This document shows positions 11,867 to 21,900 of a DNA stretch of 64,000 bases, one piece after another. Position 1 is the first letter of the stretch. Every line of letters starts with the position of its first letter. The stretch is from Carya illinoinensis (Eukaryota > Streptophyta > Magnoliopsida > Fagales > Juglandaceae). The position numbers and the translations under genes are program-made. The stretch covers positions 2,170,001-2,234,000 of the forward strand of contig NC_056758.1 in the NCBI RefSeq assembly GCF_018687715.1, read 5' to 3'. The notes under the pieces were generated by a model. It did not search any database. It was not told the DNA's origin and worked only from the letters and a program-made list of their open reading frames with translations.

Positions 11867-12000
11867 TATATAGTGTCAAATATGATCATATATAAATTAT
11901 TAAATTTGAAATAACGACAAGGATAAATGAAATATATATAGAAATATTCGATGCATGCAATCGTAAGTCATATATATATATATATATATATAAATTATTC
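11820..12000. repeat. (TA)n tracts upstream of the GUX copies
   Basis: Long TATATA runs lie near 11826-11862 and 11970-11992. Shortened counterparts lie near 14112-14140 and 14237-14252 in unit B. Confidence 0.85.
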
Positions 12001-12287
12001 GAATTAATATTGATTATTCCTCATCTTATATGTATGAAACAAGAGGTGTCATTTTCGATCGTAATGTCGTTCTAATAATACCCGTATTTAATATTTATGT
12101 TAATAATTTCATTCTTCTGATCGTGCCGAAGAATATTCCGTGAAAATTCTACACACACGGAGGGAATTAATTATTATATATCTATACTTATAATATTATC
12201 ACGCACCATATATGAGAGCGCTGATCGAGCATATAACGTGCAGCCATGTACACCTTCTATTAACATGCATGATCATGTACACCAAGC

Positions 12288-12387
<100 letters not shown>

Positions 12388-12440
12388 AGAATCAACGTGC
12401 AGCCATGCAAACCTTCTATTAAACCCTTGAATTCGAGAAC

Positions 12441-12447
12441 TATAAAT
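12441..12447 (+). promoter_or_regulatory. Putative TATA box of GUX copy A
   Basis: TATAAAT lies 69 bp before the ATG, and the identical motif sits at the same spacing in copy B. Confidence 0.5.
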
Positions 12448-12509
12448 TCAAAGCTCCCCACTAACAAAATACCCAGACACAACTCAAGACGTCGGGAGCT
12501 GATCAATCA

Positions 12510-13139
12510 ATGGCTTCCAAACCCTTCTCTTCTTCTAAATTACCAAAACCTTTCCTCTTGATCTATCTCCTCTTTCTCTGCCTTGCCATCTTGTTCCTCG
12601 TGCCATCTTCCAGGCCCAAGCCAAACCCATCCACCAGTCACCGGCTGCTTCAAAACAAGCTGGTCCAAGCTGTCCCCGTCAATGGGTTCGATGATCATAT
12701 TGTTGCAGAAGAAACTAAATTCAAGGTGGGTTTGGTTAATGTAGATCGTCATGATCATAGGATAGAGACTGCATATGAACTGCTAGGGTTGAAAGAGTGA
12801 CAGACGGAGGCTGTCCACGTAGGTTTCGATCGTGTGGCTGAGAACTTGAAGTGGGAGGACTTCTTCCCTGAGTGGATTGATGAAAACGAGAAGTGGGGTC
12901 CACCGAAGTGCCCGGAGATACCGATGCCTAGGCTGGAGGACTACGACGAGCTCGACGTGGTTATAGCTAGGGTTCCTTGTGGGATGGTCAAGGAGATCAA
13001 GATAGCTGGGATTAGGGATGTGTTTAGGTTGCAAGTTAATTTGATTGTGGCTAATCTGGTGGTGGGGAGTGGCCGTTGTGGCCGGTGGGGGAGGCATGAT
13101 GTTAATCGGACGGTGCAGGTGATGTTTATAGGAACTTGA
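12510..13139 (+). pseudogene. Truncated GUX4/5-like copy with premature stop
   Basis: This is a near-identical copy of exon 1 of the downstream GUX gene, starting MASKPFSSSKLPKPFLL. A TCA codon of the intact copy is TGA here (12798-12800), ending translation after 96 residues. The old frame continues readable after it (FPEWIDENEKWGPPKCPEIP, then VFRLQVNLIVANLVVGSG). At about 13140 the exon is cut by the duplication junction, where it runs into unrelated spacer and a TGA. There is no exon 2 and no GT8 catalytic domain. Promoter elements are retained, so a short transcript encoding one membrane anchor is possible, but no xylan glucuronosyltransferase can be made. Confidence 0.92.
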
Positions 13140-13204
13140 AGGCCAAGTTGGAGGGAAAGAGTCATTCACCAATATATATATATATACGACATTACTCTCG
13201 GTAA

Positions 13205-13375
13205 GAAATGATACTTATAGTTACATGCGCCACTTATTTTAAATAGAAGTACATAAATATATGATATGTATGAAAAAATTAATTTTTTAATAATAAATTC
13301 TATTTTTTTTAAAAATGAGTATATAATACTTGCACAATCTATAACTATATTTAACATTACTTTTATTTAAAATTT
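13205..13375. repeat. MITE-A copy in unit B
   Basis: Counterpart of 8553-8730: GAAATGATACTTATAGTTAC ... TATATTTAACATTACTTT. Confidence 0.6.
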
Positions 13376-13504
13376 CTATACCACGCACTATCTACATAAA
13401 TTGCATGCTCGCCTAGCTAGCTAAATTAAATACTATATATGCCGTAATAATTTACACCTTGTTAATTGGATAAAAGAAATAGTTAATGCTACTTAAAATT
13501 TTTT

Positions 13505-13690
13505 GTTTTAGGCTTCGGTTTGTTTATACAAATAAGATGAGATGAGATAAATTTGAATAAAATATTGTAATTAGAATATAATTTTTATTTTAAGATTTGA
13601 AAAGTTGAATTATTTTTTTTTATATTTTATTTAAGAATTTGAAATTTTTATAATAATTAAAAGTGACCAGATGATTTATGAAAACGAACC
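13505..13690. repeat. MITE-B copy in unit B
   Basis: Counterpart of 8865-9045, with GATGAGATGAGATAAATTTG and TTTGAAAAGTTGAATTATTT. Confidence 0.6.
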
Positions 13691-13762
13691 ATATGATATT
13701 TATCATGTTGGACCTCATGACAATGGGCATGCGGGGCCGCATGCATCATGCCTGGGAACCAT

Positions 13763-13765
<3 letters not shown>

Positions 13766-13819
<54 letters not shown>
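13766..13819. repeat. (CT)n microsatellite, unit B
   Basis: CT run followed by TATATATA. The uninterrupted join to ATGACATCATCATC is the empty site for Helitron 2. Confidence 0.95.
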
Positions 13820-13822
<3 letters not shown>

Positions 13823-14515
13823 TATATATATATATATGCATGACATCATCATCAAGAAATATTAATGCCAAACAGAAAAAATTAAAAAATTACCTTATAT
13901 AATTGACTAATTTTGTATATAATATTAAAGTTCTTTTCATGTAACGTACGTAACTACATTTATGTGCCTAATTAAGTTCTTAATTTCCATATTAATCCAA
14001 CGTACGACGTCTGATCATCCATCTCATACGTTATTTTCAAATAATTAATGGTTGAAGATCATCTTTCCGCTAGCTTTTTAGTGATATTATATAGTCTCTT
14101 TAATTTATTTTATATATAAATATATATATATATATATTGTGTTAAATATGATCATATATAAATTATTAAATTTGAAACGGCGCTTAGGATAAATAAAATA
14201 TATATAGAAATATTCGATGCATGCAATCGTACGTCATATATATATATATATAAATTATTCGAATTAATTTAATTAATATTGATTATTACTAATCTTATAT
14301 GTATGAAACAAGAGGTGTGTTTTTCGATCGTCGTGTCATTCTAATAATACCCGTATTTAATATTTATATTAATAATTTCATTCTTCTGATCGTGCCAAAC
14401 AATACTCCCTTGAATATTCTACACGGAGGGAATTAATTATTATATATCTATACTTAGAATACAATCACGCACCATATATGAAGCGCTTGAGCATAACATG
14501 CATCAAGTACACCAA

Positions 14516-14518
<3 letters not shown>

Positions 14519-14563
<45 letters not shown>
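14519..14563. repeat. (GA)n microsatellite in the GUX promoter
   Basis: About 22 GA repeats about 125 bp upstream of the intact GUX ATG, roughly half the length of the unit A tract. Confidence 0.95.
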
Positions 14564-14567
<4 letters not shown>

Positions 14568-14619
14568 AGAATAACGTGCAGCCATGCAAAACTTCTATTC
14601 AACCCTTGAATTCGAGTAC

Positions 14620-14626
14620 TATAAAT
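14620..14626 (+). promoter_or_regulatory. Putative TATA box of the intact GUX gene
   Basis: TATAAAT lies 69 bp before the ATG at 14689, and the same motif and spacing occur in copy A. Confidence 0.5.
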
Positions 14627-14688
14627 TCAAAGCTCCCCACTAACAAAATACCCAGACACAACTCAAGACGTCGGGAGCTGATCAATCA

Positions 14689-17493
14689 ATGGCTTCCAAA
14701 CCCTTCTCGTCTTCTAAATTACCAAAACCTTTCCTCTTGATCTATTTCCTCTTTCTCTGCCTTGCCATCTTGTTCCTCGTGCTATCTTCCAGGCCCAAGC
14801 CAAACCCATCCACCAGTCACGGGCTGCTTCAAAACAAGCTGGTCCAAGCTGTCCCTGTCAATGGGTTCGATGATCATATTGTTGCAGAAGAAACTAAATT
14901 CAAGGTGGGTTTGGTTAATGTAGATCGTCATGATGATAGGATAGCGACTGCATATGAACTGCTAGGGTTGAAAGAGTCACAGACGGAGGCTGTCAACGTA
15001 GGTTTCGATCGTGTGGCTGAGAACTTGAAATGGGAGGACTTCTTCCCTGAGTGGATTGATGAAGACGAGAAGTGGGTTCCACCGAAGTGCCCGGAGATAC
15101 CGATGCCTAGGCTGGAGGACTACGACGAGCTCGACGTGGTTATAGCTAGGGTTCCTTGTGTGATGGTCAAGAAGATCAAGAAAGCTGGGATTAGGGATGT
15201 GTTTAGGTTGCAAGTTAATTTGGTTGTGGCTAATCTGGTGGTGGGGAGTGGCCGTCGTGGCCGGTGGGGGAGGCATGATGTTGATCGGACGGTGCAGGTG
15301 ATGTTTATAGGAACTTGTGGGCCAATGGTGGAGATTTTCAGATGTGATGATGTTGTGAGGCAGGTAGGGGATTATTGGGTGTATAAGCCTGAGATGAGGA
15401 GGCTGAAGCAGAAGGTACTCATGCCGTTTGGGTCATGCGAGCTTGCTTCTGCTCCTTCCATGACACAGACAGGTGCGTTTTAGTTCATTCATGAGACTTT
15501 TCTTTGTCCAAATTGATCTACTATTATTATTGGTTTGAACTTAGTTAGAGAAGAATTTTCCTTTTTTTTTTTTTTTGGGGTTCCTTTTAATATTCTTAAA
15601 TATTTCTGGTTGGTATTCGGTAGAGGCCAGATTTGATAGTTTATTTACGAACTCTGACAAACTTAACATGCCATTATCTGGATGTTTATCAAATAAGTGA
15701 TATTAGATACAGTCTTAATATATAATATGTGTGAAAGAAAAGAGAACTACCAGCTAATTATAGAACTGAATGAATATATTCTAAGTATTTTAATGAATTG
15801 ATTGAATAAAGGAGATTTTAATGAATGAAGGATATATAATTGGATAGACTCGTTCATGACATGCATAATGTTTCAAACTTCAAAGGATAGACCAATTATA
15901 TGAATGCACGTTGGGAAAGAGTTTTGGGTGGAGGAAAATTCAGGGTTGGTGGCTGGTTTTAGTCACCATAAATATTTCTAGCATTATTTCAACATGTTGA
16001 AATGAAATTGAGCATGTACGTGTTGATTTTTGAAAACTTCTTTAATACAAGTTCTAAATCGATCGATCGAAAAAGAGACGTGCAAGTTATGCTTTTAAAT
16101 GTCTCATATATATATATATATATATATCTTAATAATTAGCACACCACAAACTCTAAAATTCAATCATCATGATGAATACCAAGAATGCGTCAAGACATTA
16201 ATTTCATATATTCAAAACCATATATAAAAATATCTATTTTACATTTAAGCTTATTTTTGAATGACTGATAAATTTTTATGAGAAGTGCTATAGTCGCATA
16301 AAGATGTTCAGATCTTACAAAAGTAAATCTATAAATTAACATGATTTCATATAATACGTTAAATCTATTTTATAATCTAATGTACGACATCTAATTTGTT
16401 AGTTTATTTTTATAAAATATCTAATTTGTTGCTAAAACACTTCTTATTATTGAAGTAAGGCCCCCAATTATAATGAAAATGAATTGAGAAGGTGACAAAT
16501 TAACTCATGTAATGCTTTTGATTTTTAGGTAAAGATGGAGGGATGAGGCACTCTATTAATTCACAGTACTCAACACAATGGGAATTACACGACTCCAACG
16601 CGTACCACCAAAGGGAGGCCTATGTGACGATCCTCCATTCTTCAGAAGCATATGTTTGTGGTGCAATTGCCTTAGCCCAAAGTATCATTCAGAGCAACTC
16701 CACCAAAGACCTCGTCCTCCTCGCCGACAACTCCATCTCCTCCAACTCGATTAGAGGCCTCAGAGCTGCCGGATGGAAGATCAAACGCATTCAACGCATC
16801 CGCAGCCCTTTTGCCGAAAAGGATTCTTACAATGAGTGGAACTACAGCAAGCTTCGAGTGTGGCAACTCATTGAGTACAACAAAGTTATATTCATCGATG
16901 CTGATCTCTTAGTCCTAAAGAACATAGACAAATTTTTTGCACACCCGCAACTATCCGCTGCGCCGAACGACAAGGTGATATTCAACTCCGGGGTGGCCGT
17001 AATCGAACCGTCGATGTGCATGTTCGAGGACTTGATGCAGAAAAGATTCAAGTTGGGTTCCTATAATGGTGGAGATCAAGGGTTTCTGAATGAAGTTTTT
17101 ACGTGGTGGCACCGGTTGCCGAAAAAGCTGAATCATCTCAAAATTTATGGAGGGAAGAAGGCCGGAGACGAAGATGATCATGATCAGCATGAGGTGCCAA
17201 AGGGTGTTTATGCAGTGCATTATTTGGGGTTGAAGCCATGGATGTGTTACAAGGACTATGACTGTAACTGGGACATGTTGGATCATCATCCATTTGCGAG
17301 TGACTCGGCTCACCGGCAGTGGTGGAAGGTGTACGAGGCCATGCCGAAGAGGCTGCAACCTTACTGCGGGCTCACGGCGAAGATGGATGCAAGAATAAGG
17401 AAGTGGAGAGGGAGAGCCAGGGAAGCTGGATTCCCTGATGGGCATTGGAGAATCAAGGTTAAGGATCGGAGACGATTCCATTATGTGCAATAA
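14689..17493 (+). CDS. GUX: UDP-glucuronate:xylan alpha-glucuronosyltransferase, GUX4/5 type (GT8)
   Basis: Two exons, 14689-15472 and 16529-17493, encode 582 residues. The cytosolic N-terminus (MASKPFSSSKLPK) is followed by one membrane anchor at about residues 15-33, giving a Golgi type II protein. The stem carries FFPEWIDEDEKWVPPKCPEIP (first part of the family's conserved region) and VFRLQVNLVVANLVVGSG. The GT8 domain has YVTILHSSEAYVCGAIALAQS, the metal-binding DAD of VIFIDADLLVL (residues 385-387) and NGGDQGFLNEVF. It ends with LHYLGLKP-type HYLGLKPWMCYKDYDCNW. GUX enzymes add GlcA to xylan. The GUX4/5 branch is shorter than GUX1-3 (about 560 aa), which fits. The family's activity is established for GUX1/2/4; activity here is inferred. 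Regulation may be altered by the duplicated promoter block. The GMRHSIN junction at the intron is well supported. Confidence 0.95.
16265..16445. repeat. MITE-C copy in the GUX intron
   Basis: It starts GAGAAGTGCTATAGTCGCAT and carries AATTAACATGATTTCATATAATACG. It resembles 38285-38470, 38495-38680 and 49540-49690. The intron (15473-16528) holds nothing else recognisable apart from a (TA)n tract near 16110. Confidence 0.5.
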
Positions 17494-17799
17494 GCAAGCA
17501 GGGGATGACCCATAATGATGTTGGTGATCACCCATAAATGTGGTGCCCGGCTGCTAGCTAATTCTCGTTTTGGTAAAGGAATTTATAAACCTTTTTTCAC
17601 AACTATTTTATAAATTTATTTTAAATTGGAAATAATCATGTATATGTTTATGAGCGATGAAATGAGTTGTAAAATAATCGTAAATAAATTGTAAATGTAT
17701 GATTATCGTACTTTGGTAAGGTTGTTATTTGTATTTTATTTTTATTTTTTATATAATTTTTTTTCTAGACAACTTTAGACAACTTGTGGAGTTAGTAGT

Positions 17800-18490
17800 G
17801 ATTGCAAGTGTCGTAATTTTTTTATAATTATATAAAATGTAATATTAAGATTTTGAGTAATGTTATATATAATTGTAGAGTGTGCAAATGAGGTGCAATT
17901 GTTTTAAAAAAGAGTGAAATTTACTATTAAAAAATTAATTAATTTTTTATATAAGTTTCGTATTTATTTGCCAAGAGCACGTGGCTTAGATGACATGAGA
18001 CTCAACCTCTATAAGAGAGGTCCTGGATTCGATTGCAAGTGTGGTAATTTTTTTGTAATTATATAAAATGTAATATTAAGATTTTGAGTAATGCTATATA
18101 TAGTTGTAGAATACGCAAACGACGTACAATCGTTTTAAAAAAGAGTGAGATTCACTATTAAAAAATTAATTAATTTTTTATATAAGTCTCGTATTTATTT
18201 GCCAAGAGCATGTGGCTTAGATGATATGAGACTCAGCCTCTATAAGAGAGGTCCTGGATTCGATTGCAAGTGTGGTAATTTTTTTGTAATTATATAAAAT
18301 GTAATATTAAGATTTTGAGTAATGCTATATATAGTTGTAGCAAACGACATACAATCGTTTTAAAAAAGAGTGAGATTCACTATTAAAAAATTAATTAATT
18401 TTTTATATAAGTCTCGTATTTATTTGTTAAGAGCATGTGGCTTAGATGACATGAAGCCTCTATAAGAAAGGTCCTAGATTCGATCCCCCT
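17800..18490 (+). repeat. Three-copy 231-bp tandem array
   Basis: GATTGCAAG marks the unit starts at 17800, 18031 and 18262, exactly 231 bp apart. Each unit contains part of a MITE-A element plus the 5' part of a tRNA-like SINE. Units 1 and 2 end within the SINE at GGATTCGATT and jump back to GCAAGTGT, with GATT shared at the junction. Only unit 3 carries the complete SINE with its A-tail. Confidence 0.9.
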
Positions 18491-18597
18491 TTCCAAATCC
18501 TCCAATATTAAAAAAAAAAAAGTCTCGTATTTATTTATTTTTTAAAAAATAATTACACAGCACTTGCATATTCATAACTGTAAATATCATTTCTCTA
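17852..18597. mobile_element. MITE-A copy, interrupted and expanded
   Basis: The left end TTTGAGTAATGTTATATATAATTG (17852 onward) and the right end ...AACTGTAAATATCATTTCT (to 18597) are imperfect inverse copies of one another. The centre TTAATTAATTTTTTATATAAG is split by the SINE and multiplied by the 231-bp duplications. Confidence 0.6.
18426..18519 (+). mobile_element. tRNA-derived SINE with target duplication
   Basis: The element contains AGAGCATGTGGCTTAGATGA (box A-like) and GGTCCTAGATTCGATCC (box B-like) and ends in an A-run. It is flanked by a perfect 17-bp direct repeat AAGTCTCGTATTTATTT (18409-18425 and 18520-18536), the signature of LINE-mediated insertion. The 17494-17799 stretch before this array is the GUX 3' flank and holds nothing else I recognise. 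Confidence 0.8.
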
Positions 18598-18933
18598 ATA
18601 TTTTATTATCTACAAGTCAAGCGTCCCGAGTTTTAAAAAACATGACATTATTTATTTTCTGTTCAAATATTATTCCATTGGAATAAAAATTATAATTTGT
18701 GATTGAAGTTGCATGCTTGTAAATTATTTTTAATTGTAGAGAGAGAAGAAAAGATTATTCCATTCATTACTATATTTCATATATTTTTTTTTTCTTTTTA
18801 CATTTTTTTGAAAAATAAACTCCTCTACCTTTTTCCCTCCTCTGCTTCTTTCTTCCTTCTCGCTTTCTCACTCTTCCCCACTGACTGAAACCACAGGAAT
18901 CCAAGAATCTCTCCCTCTCTCTTCCCCTCTCAA

Positions 18934-21900
18934 ATGCAAGACATATTTGGATCAGTCCGCCGATCACTGGTATTCCGGATAGCCCCACCGGAAAATGATG
19001 AATCCCCGTCACCGTCGCCATCACCGTTTGCTCCAACCACCCTTGTCGACAAGATCAATTCTTGCATTCGCAAATCCAGAGTCTTTTCCAAACCCTCTCC
19101 GCCACCGCCACCGATCCGATGGCGAAAGGGCGAGTTGATCGGCTGCGGCGCGTTCGGTCACGTCTATATGGGCATGAATCTTGATTCTGGAGAGCTACTA
19201 GCAGTGAAGCAGGTCATCTTTCTTTTTCTCTTTTGTGTTTTTGGGATGTTAATTTTCTTCAAAGAGTGTGATTCATGGTTTCTTTGTCGATATTGGATTT
19301 TGCCTCATTTTTGTTTTGGTGGGTGGTTTTGGGTTTTTTCCCAGTTATTTTATCTGGCTTTTGGTTGATTTTAGATTTGGGAGTTCGATTCTGAGTTCTA
19401 TTTCTTCGTGGCTCTGTATTGGTTTATAATTAATTTTCAGTTTTGGAGCCTGGTTGGGTTTTCTTCTAGTTTGTCGACATGGGTTTTGGTCTATTTTAAT
19501 TTTAGATTTCGATTTCGAGTTTTTTTCATCTTCGATTTTAATGGATTTTATCAATTTGGCTTTTCCCCATGTCGATTCTAATCTTTGGTTAATTTTGCTT
19601 TGAATTTAGGAGTATAAAATGGTTATTGGTGGTGTTTCTGGGTTTTAAATACTTTTGGGTTTAGGATCCTGATATAGCTGTGGTGTTTGTTCTTTTCCAG
19701 GTTCTGATTCCAGCAAATAGTACTTCAAAGGAGAAAGCCCAGGTTTGGATTTTAAGAATTCTATGTTTATCTTGCTGAATATAATATCGAGTGCTTAGAT
19801 TATGACTATGATATCAATTTTGTCGTGCTTGTGACTTATTTCTTTTTGCCCTTTGTTTCAAATAAAACAGTTTTTGAAACTTTATGCCTCATATTTTTTT
19901 CTTCCAAAATATGAGAGTTCAATCAACTAAGGAGTTGTTGACTTTATATTGCATAACCCTTTTGTTTTCAAAATTTGAATTGAAGATAAGAGTTCAGCAT
20001 AGGATTATTTTCTTTTATCCTTATAAATGTTAGTGATGCTATGTACCTCTTAACTCTTTTAATATCTGAGAGAAGCAGAAAAATATAGGAGTGAAAATAT
20101 GAGATACAAATTACATCTGAAAATAAAATATTGACATTGAGTAATACCTTATGTCGTCTTCTGTGATATATATATAGATATTCATCGATTGAGAAACCTT
20201 CATTTTTCTTGGTCCAGCATGTTGAGAAGTATAGATTTCTCATTTCTTTAATAGGTAAAAGTTGGACTATTTCTCAATTTGTGCATGTCATCCTTGCATA
20301 GGGCCCATGCTAATCTTCTCTATATCGTTCAAATTTTATTGGAGTCCCCAAAGGGACCAGATTTCTCATTTCTAGTTTCTTTTTATCAATTAAATATTTC
20401 AGCAGCCAAATGGAGTTCGAGATATAAGGTCTTTTATGTTGTGAATATGTTGAAACTTGTGATGAGTGATCTTCTTATTTGGTTATCCAATATTGATTTA
20501 TGAATACCAGTTTTAATGTTACGAATAGGCCCACATCAGGGAGCTTGAGGAAGAAGTGAAGCTTCTCAAAAATCTCTCTCATCAAAACATTGTTGTGAGT
20601 ATGATATGTTGTTATTCATTAAATATATGATGCCTGTCACTCTCTGACACTGTACTTGTTCATTAGAGATATTTGGGTACGGTGAGGGAGGAAGAGACTT
20701 TGAATATTCTGTTGGAATTTGTGCCTGGTGGTTCTATCTCTTCGCTTCTGGGGAAATTTGGGCCTTTCCCTGAGGCTGTAAGTTCTTTCTGACTCAGATT
20801 ATACAATTAGGTGTTTAAAATGCAAACCTTAGGGTCAAATTTGTGAGCAGGTTATAAGAACATACACAAAGCAGTTGTTATTAGGACTGGAGTATTTGCA
20901 CAAAAATGGAATCATGCACAGGGACATTAAGGTGCCTTTCTTACCCTGCTAGGGAAATATGTGTTAAAAAGCATCCATTTTCCTCAACTCATTATTTCCT
21001 TTATTCCAGGGTGCAAATATTCTTGTAGATAATAAAGGATGCATTAAACTTGCAGATTTTGGTGCATCCAAACAGGTTGTTGAGCTGGTACTAATGCTGT
21101 CTTTCCTTTCACTCTCCATTTAGATATACTCTTGTTATTTGTGGAAACACTCATACTTTGTATATACCATCTAAGCGAGAGATGTACCCTAGTGTAGGCT
21201 ACTGTATCAGGTGCCAAGTCTATGAAGGGTACACCATATTGGATGGCTCCTGAAGTCATTCTCCAGACTGGGCATAGCTTGTAAGGACAACTGGAACCTT
21301 CTTGATGTCTAAATGATTAGCAGCATGCTACTTTATTTTCAATATGCTTAGGAAAATGGTGTTTCCTGAAGTTGGTCATGAGAACTTTTATTGCTAAATT
21401 ACACATGCACCCGGTGTGTCTTGAACCTGCGATTACATCCTTCACCCTGTTAGAACAGGTGAGGAGGTACCATTTTAGCTAAAGCTCATTTGCTGGTCAT
21501 GTGAATATGATCATGGCAGCCTTCTTTGTTTTGTTTTTTCATTGTCATTTTTAGTTTTTAGCATGAGGGTTTATTGATGTAGAATAATGCATGAGCGTTA
21601 CGAGGAAAGGTCCCCCAAGAAAGAAATTTTTTGGATATACCGTGATAAAACTTGTGCCTTCTTGAAAACCCCTTGAGTTTAAAGGCATTGATTTACCTGA
21701 ATACTCCTAAGTCAATGACTTTTGTTAAAGTGTCTGCATTTAGAATGGCATATCTAAGAGCATACATGAAAGAGCACCCGAAGTGCTATATTGGGAAGAC
21801 TTGTTTAACACCAAGTGTATCATTATCACTTCAAATATAACCTTTTATTGACACTACAACTATATTCCCACATAAGAATACTTTTATTATAAGTAATTTA

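Larger units (their letters stand above)
13141..15320 (+). repeat. Tandem duplication unit B
   Basis: This is the second unit of the direct duplication, starting GGCCAAGTTGGAGGGAAAG at 13141 and matching unit A up to the GGCCAA at 15320-15325 in GUX exon 1. It lacks Helitron 2. It supplies the promoter and 5' half of the intact GUX gene. Confidence 0.9.

Noticed and set aside
16951..17535. 194-codon minus-strand frame over GUX exon 2
   Set aside because: It is antisense to a clearly conserved GT8 catalytic domain, with no recognisable motif.
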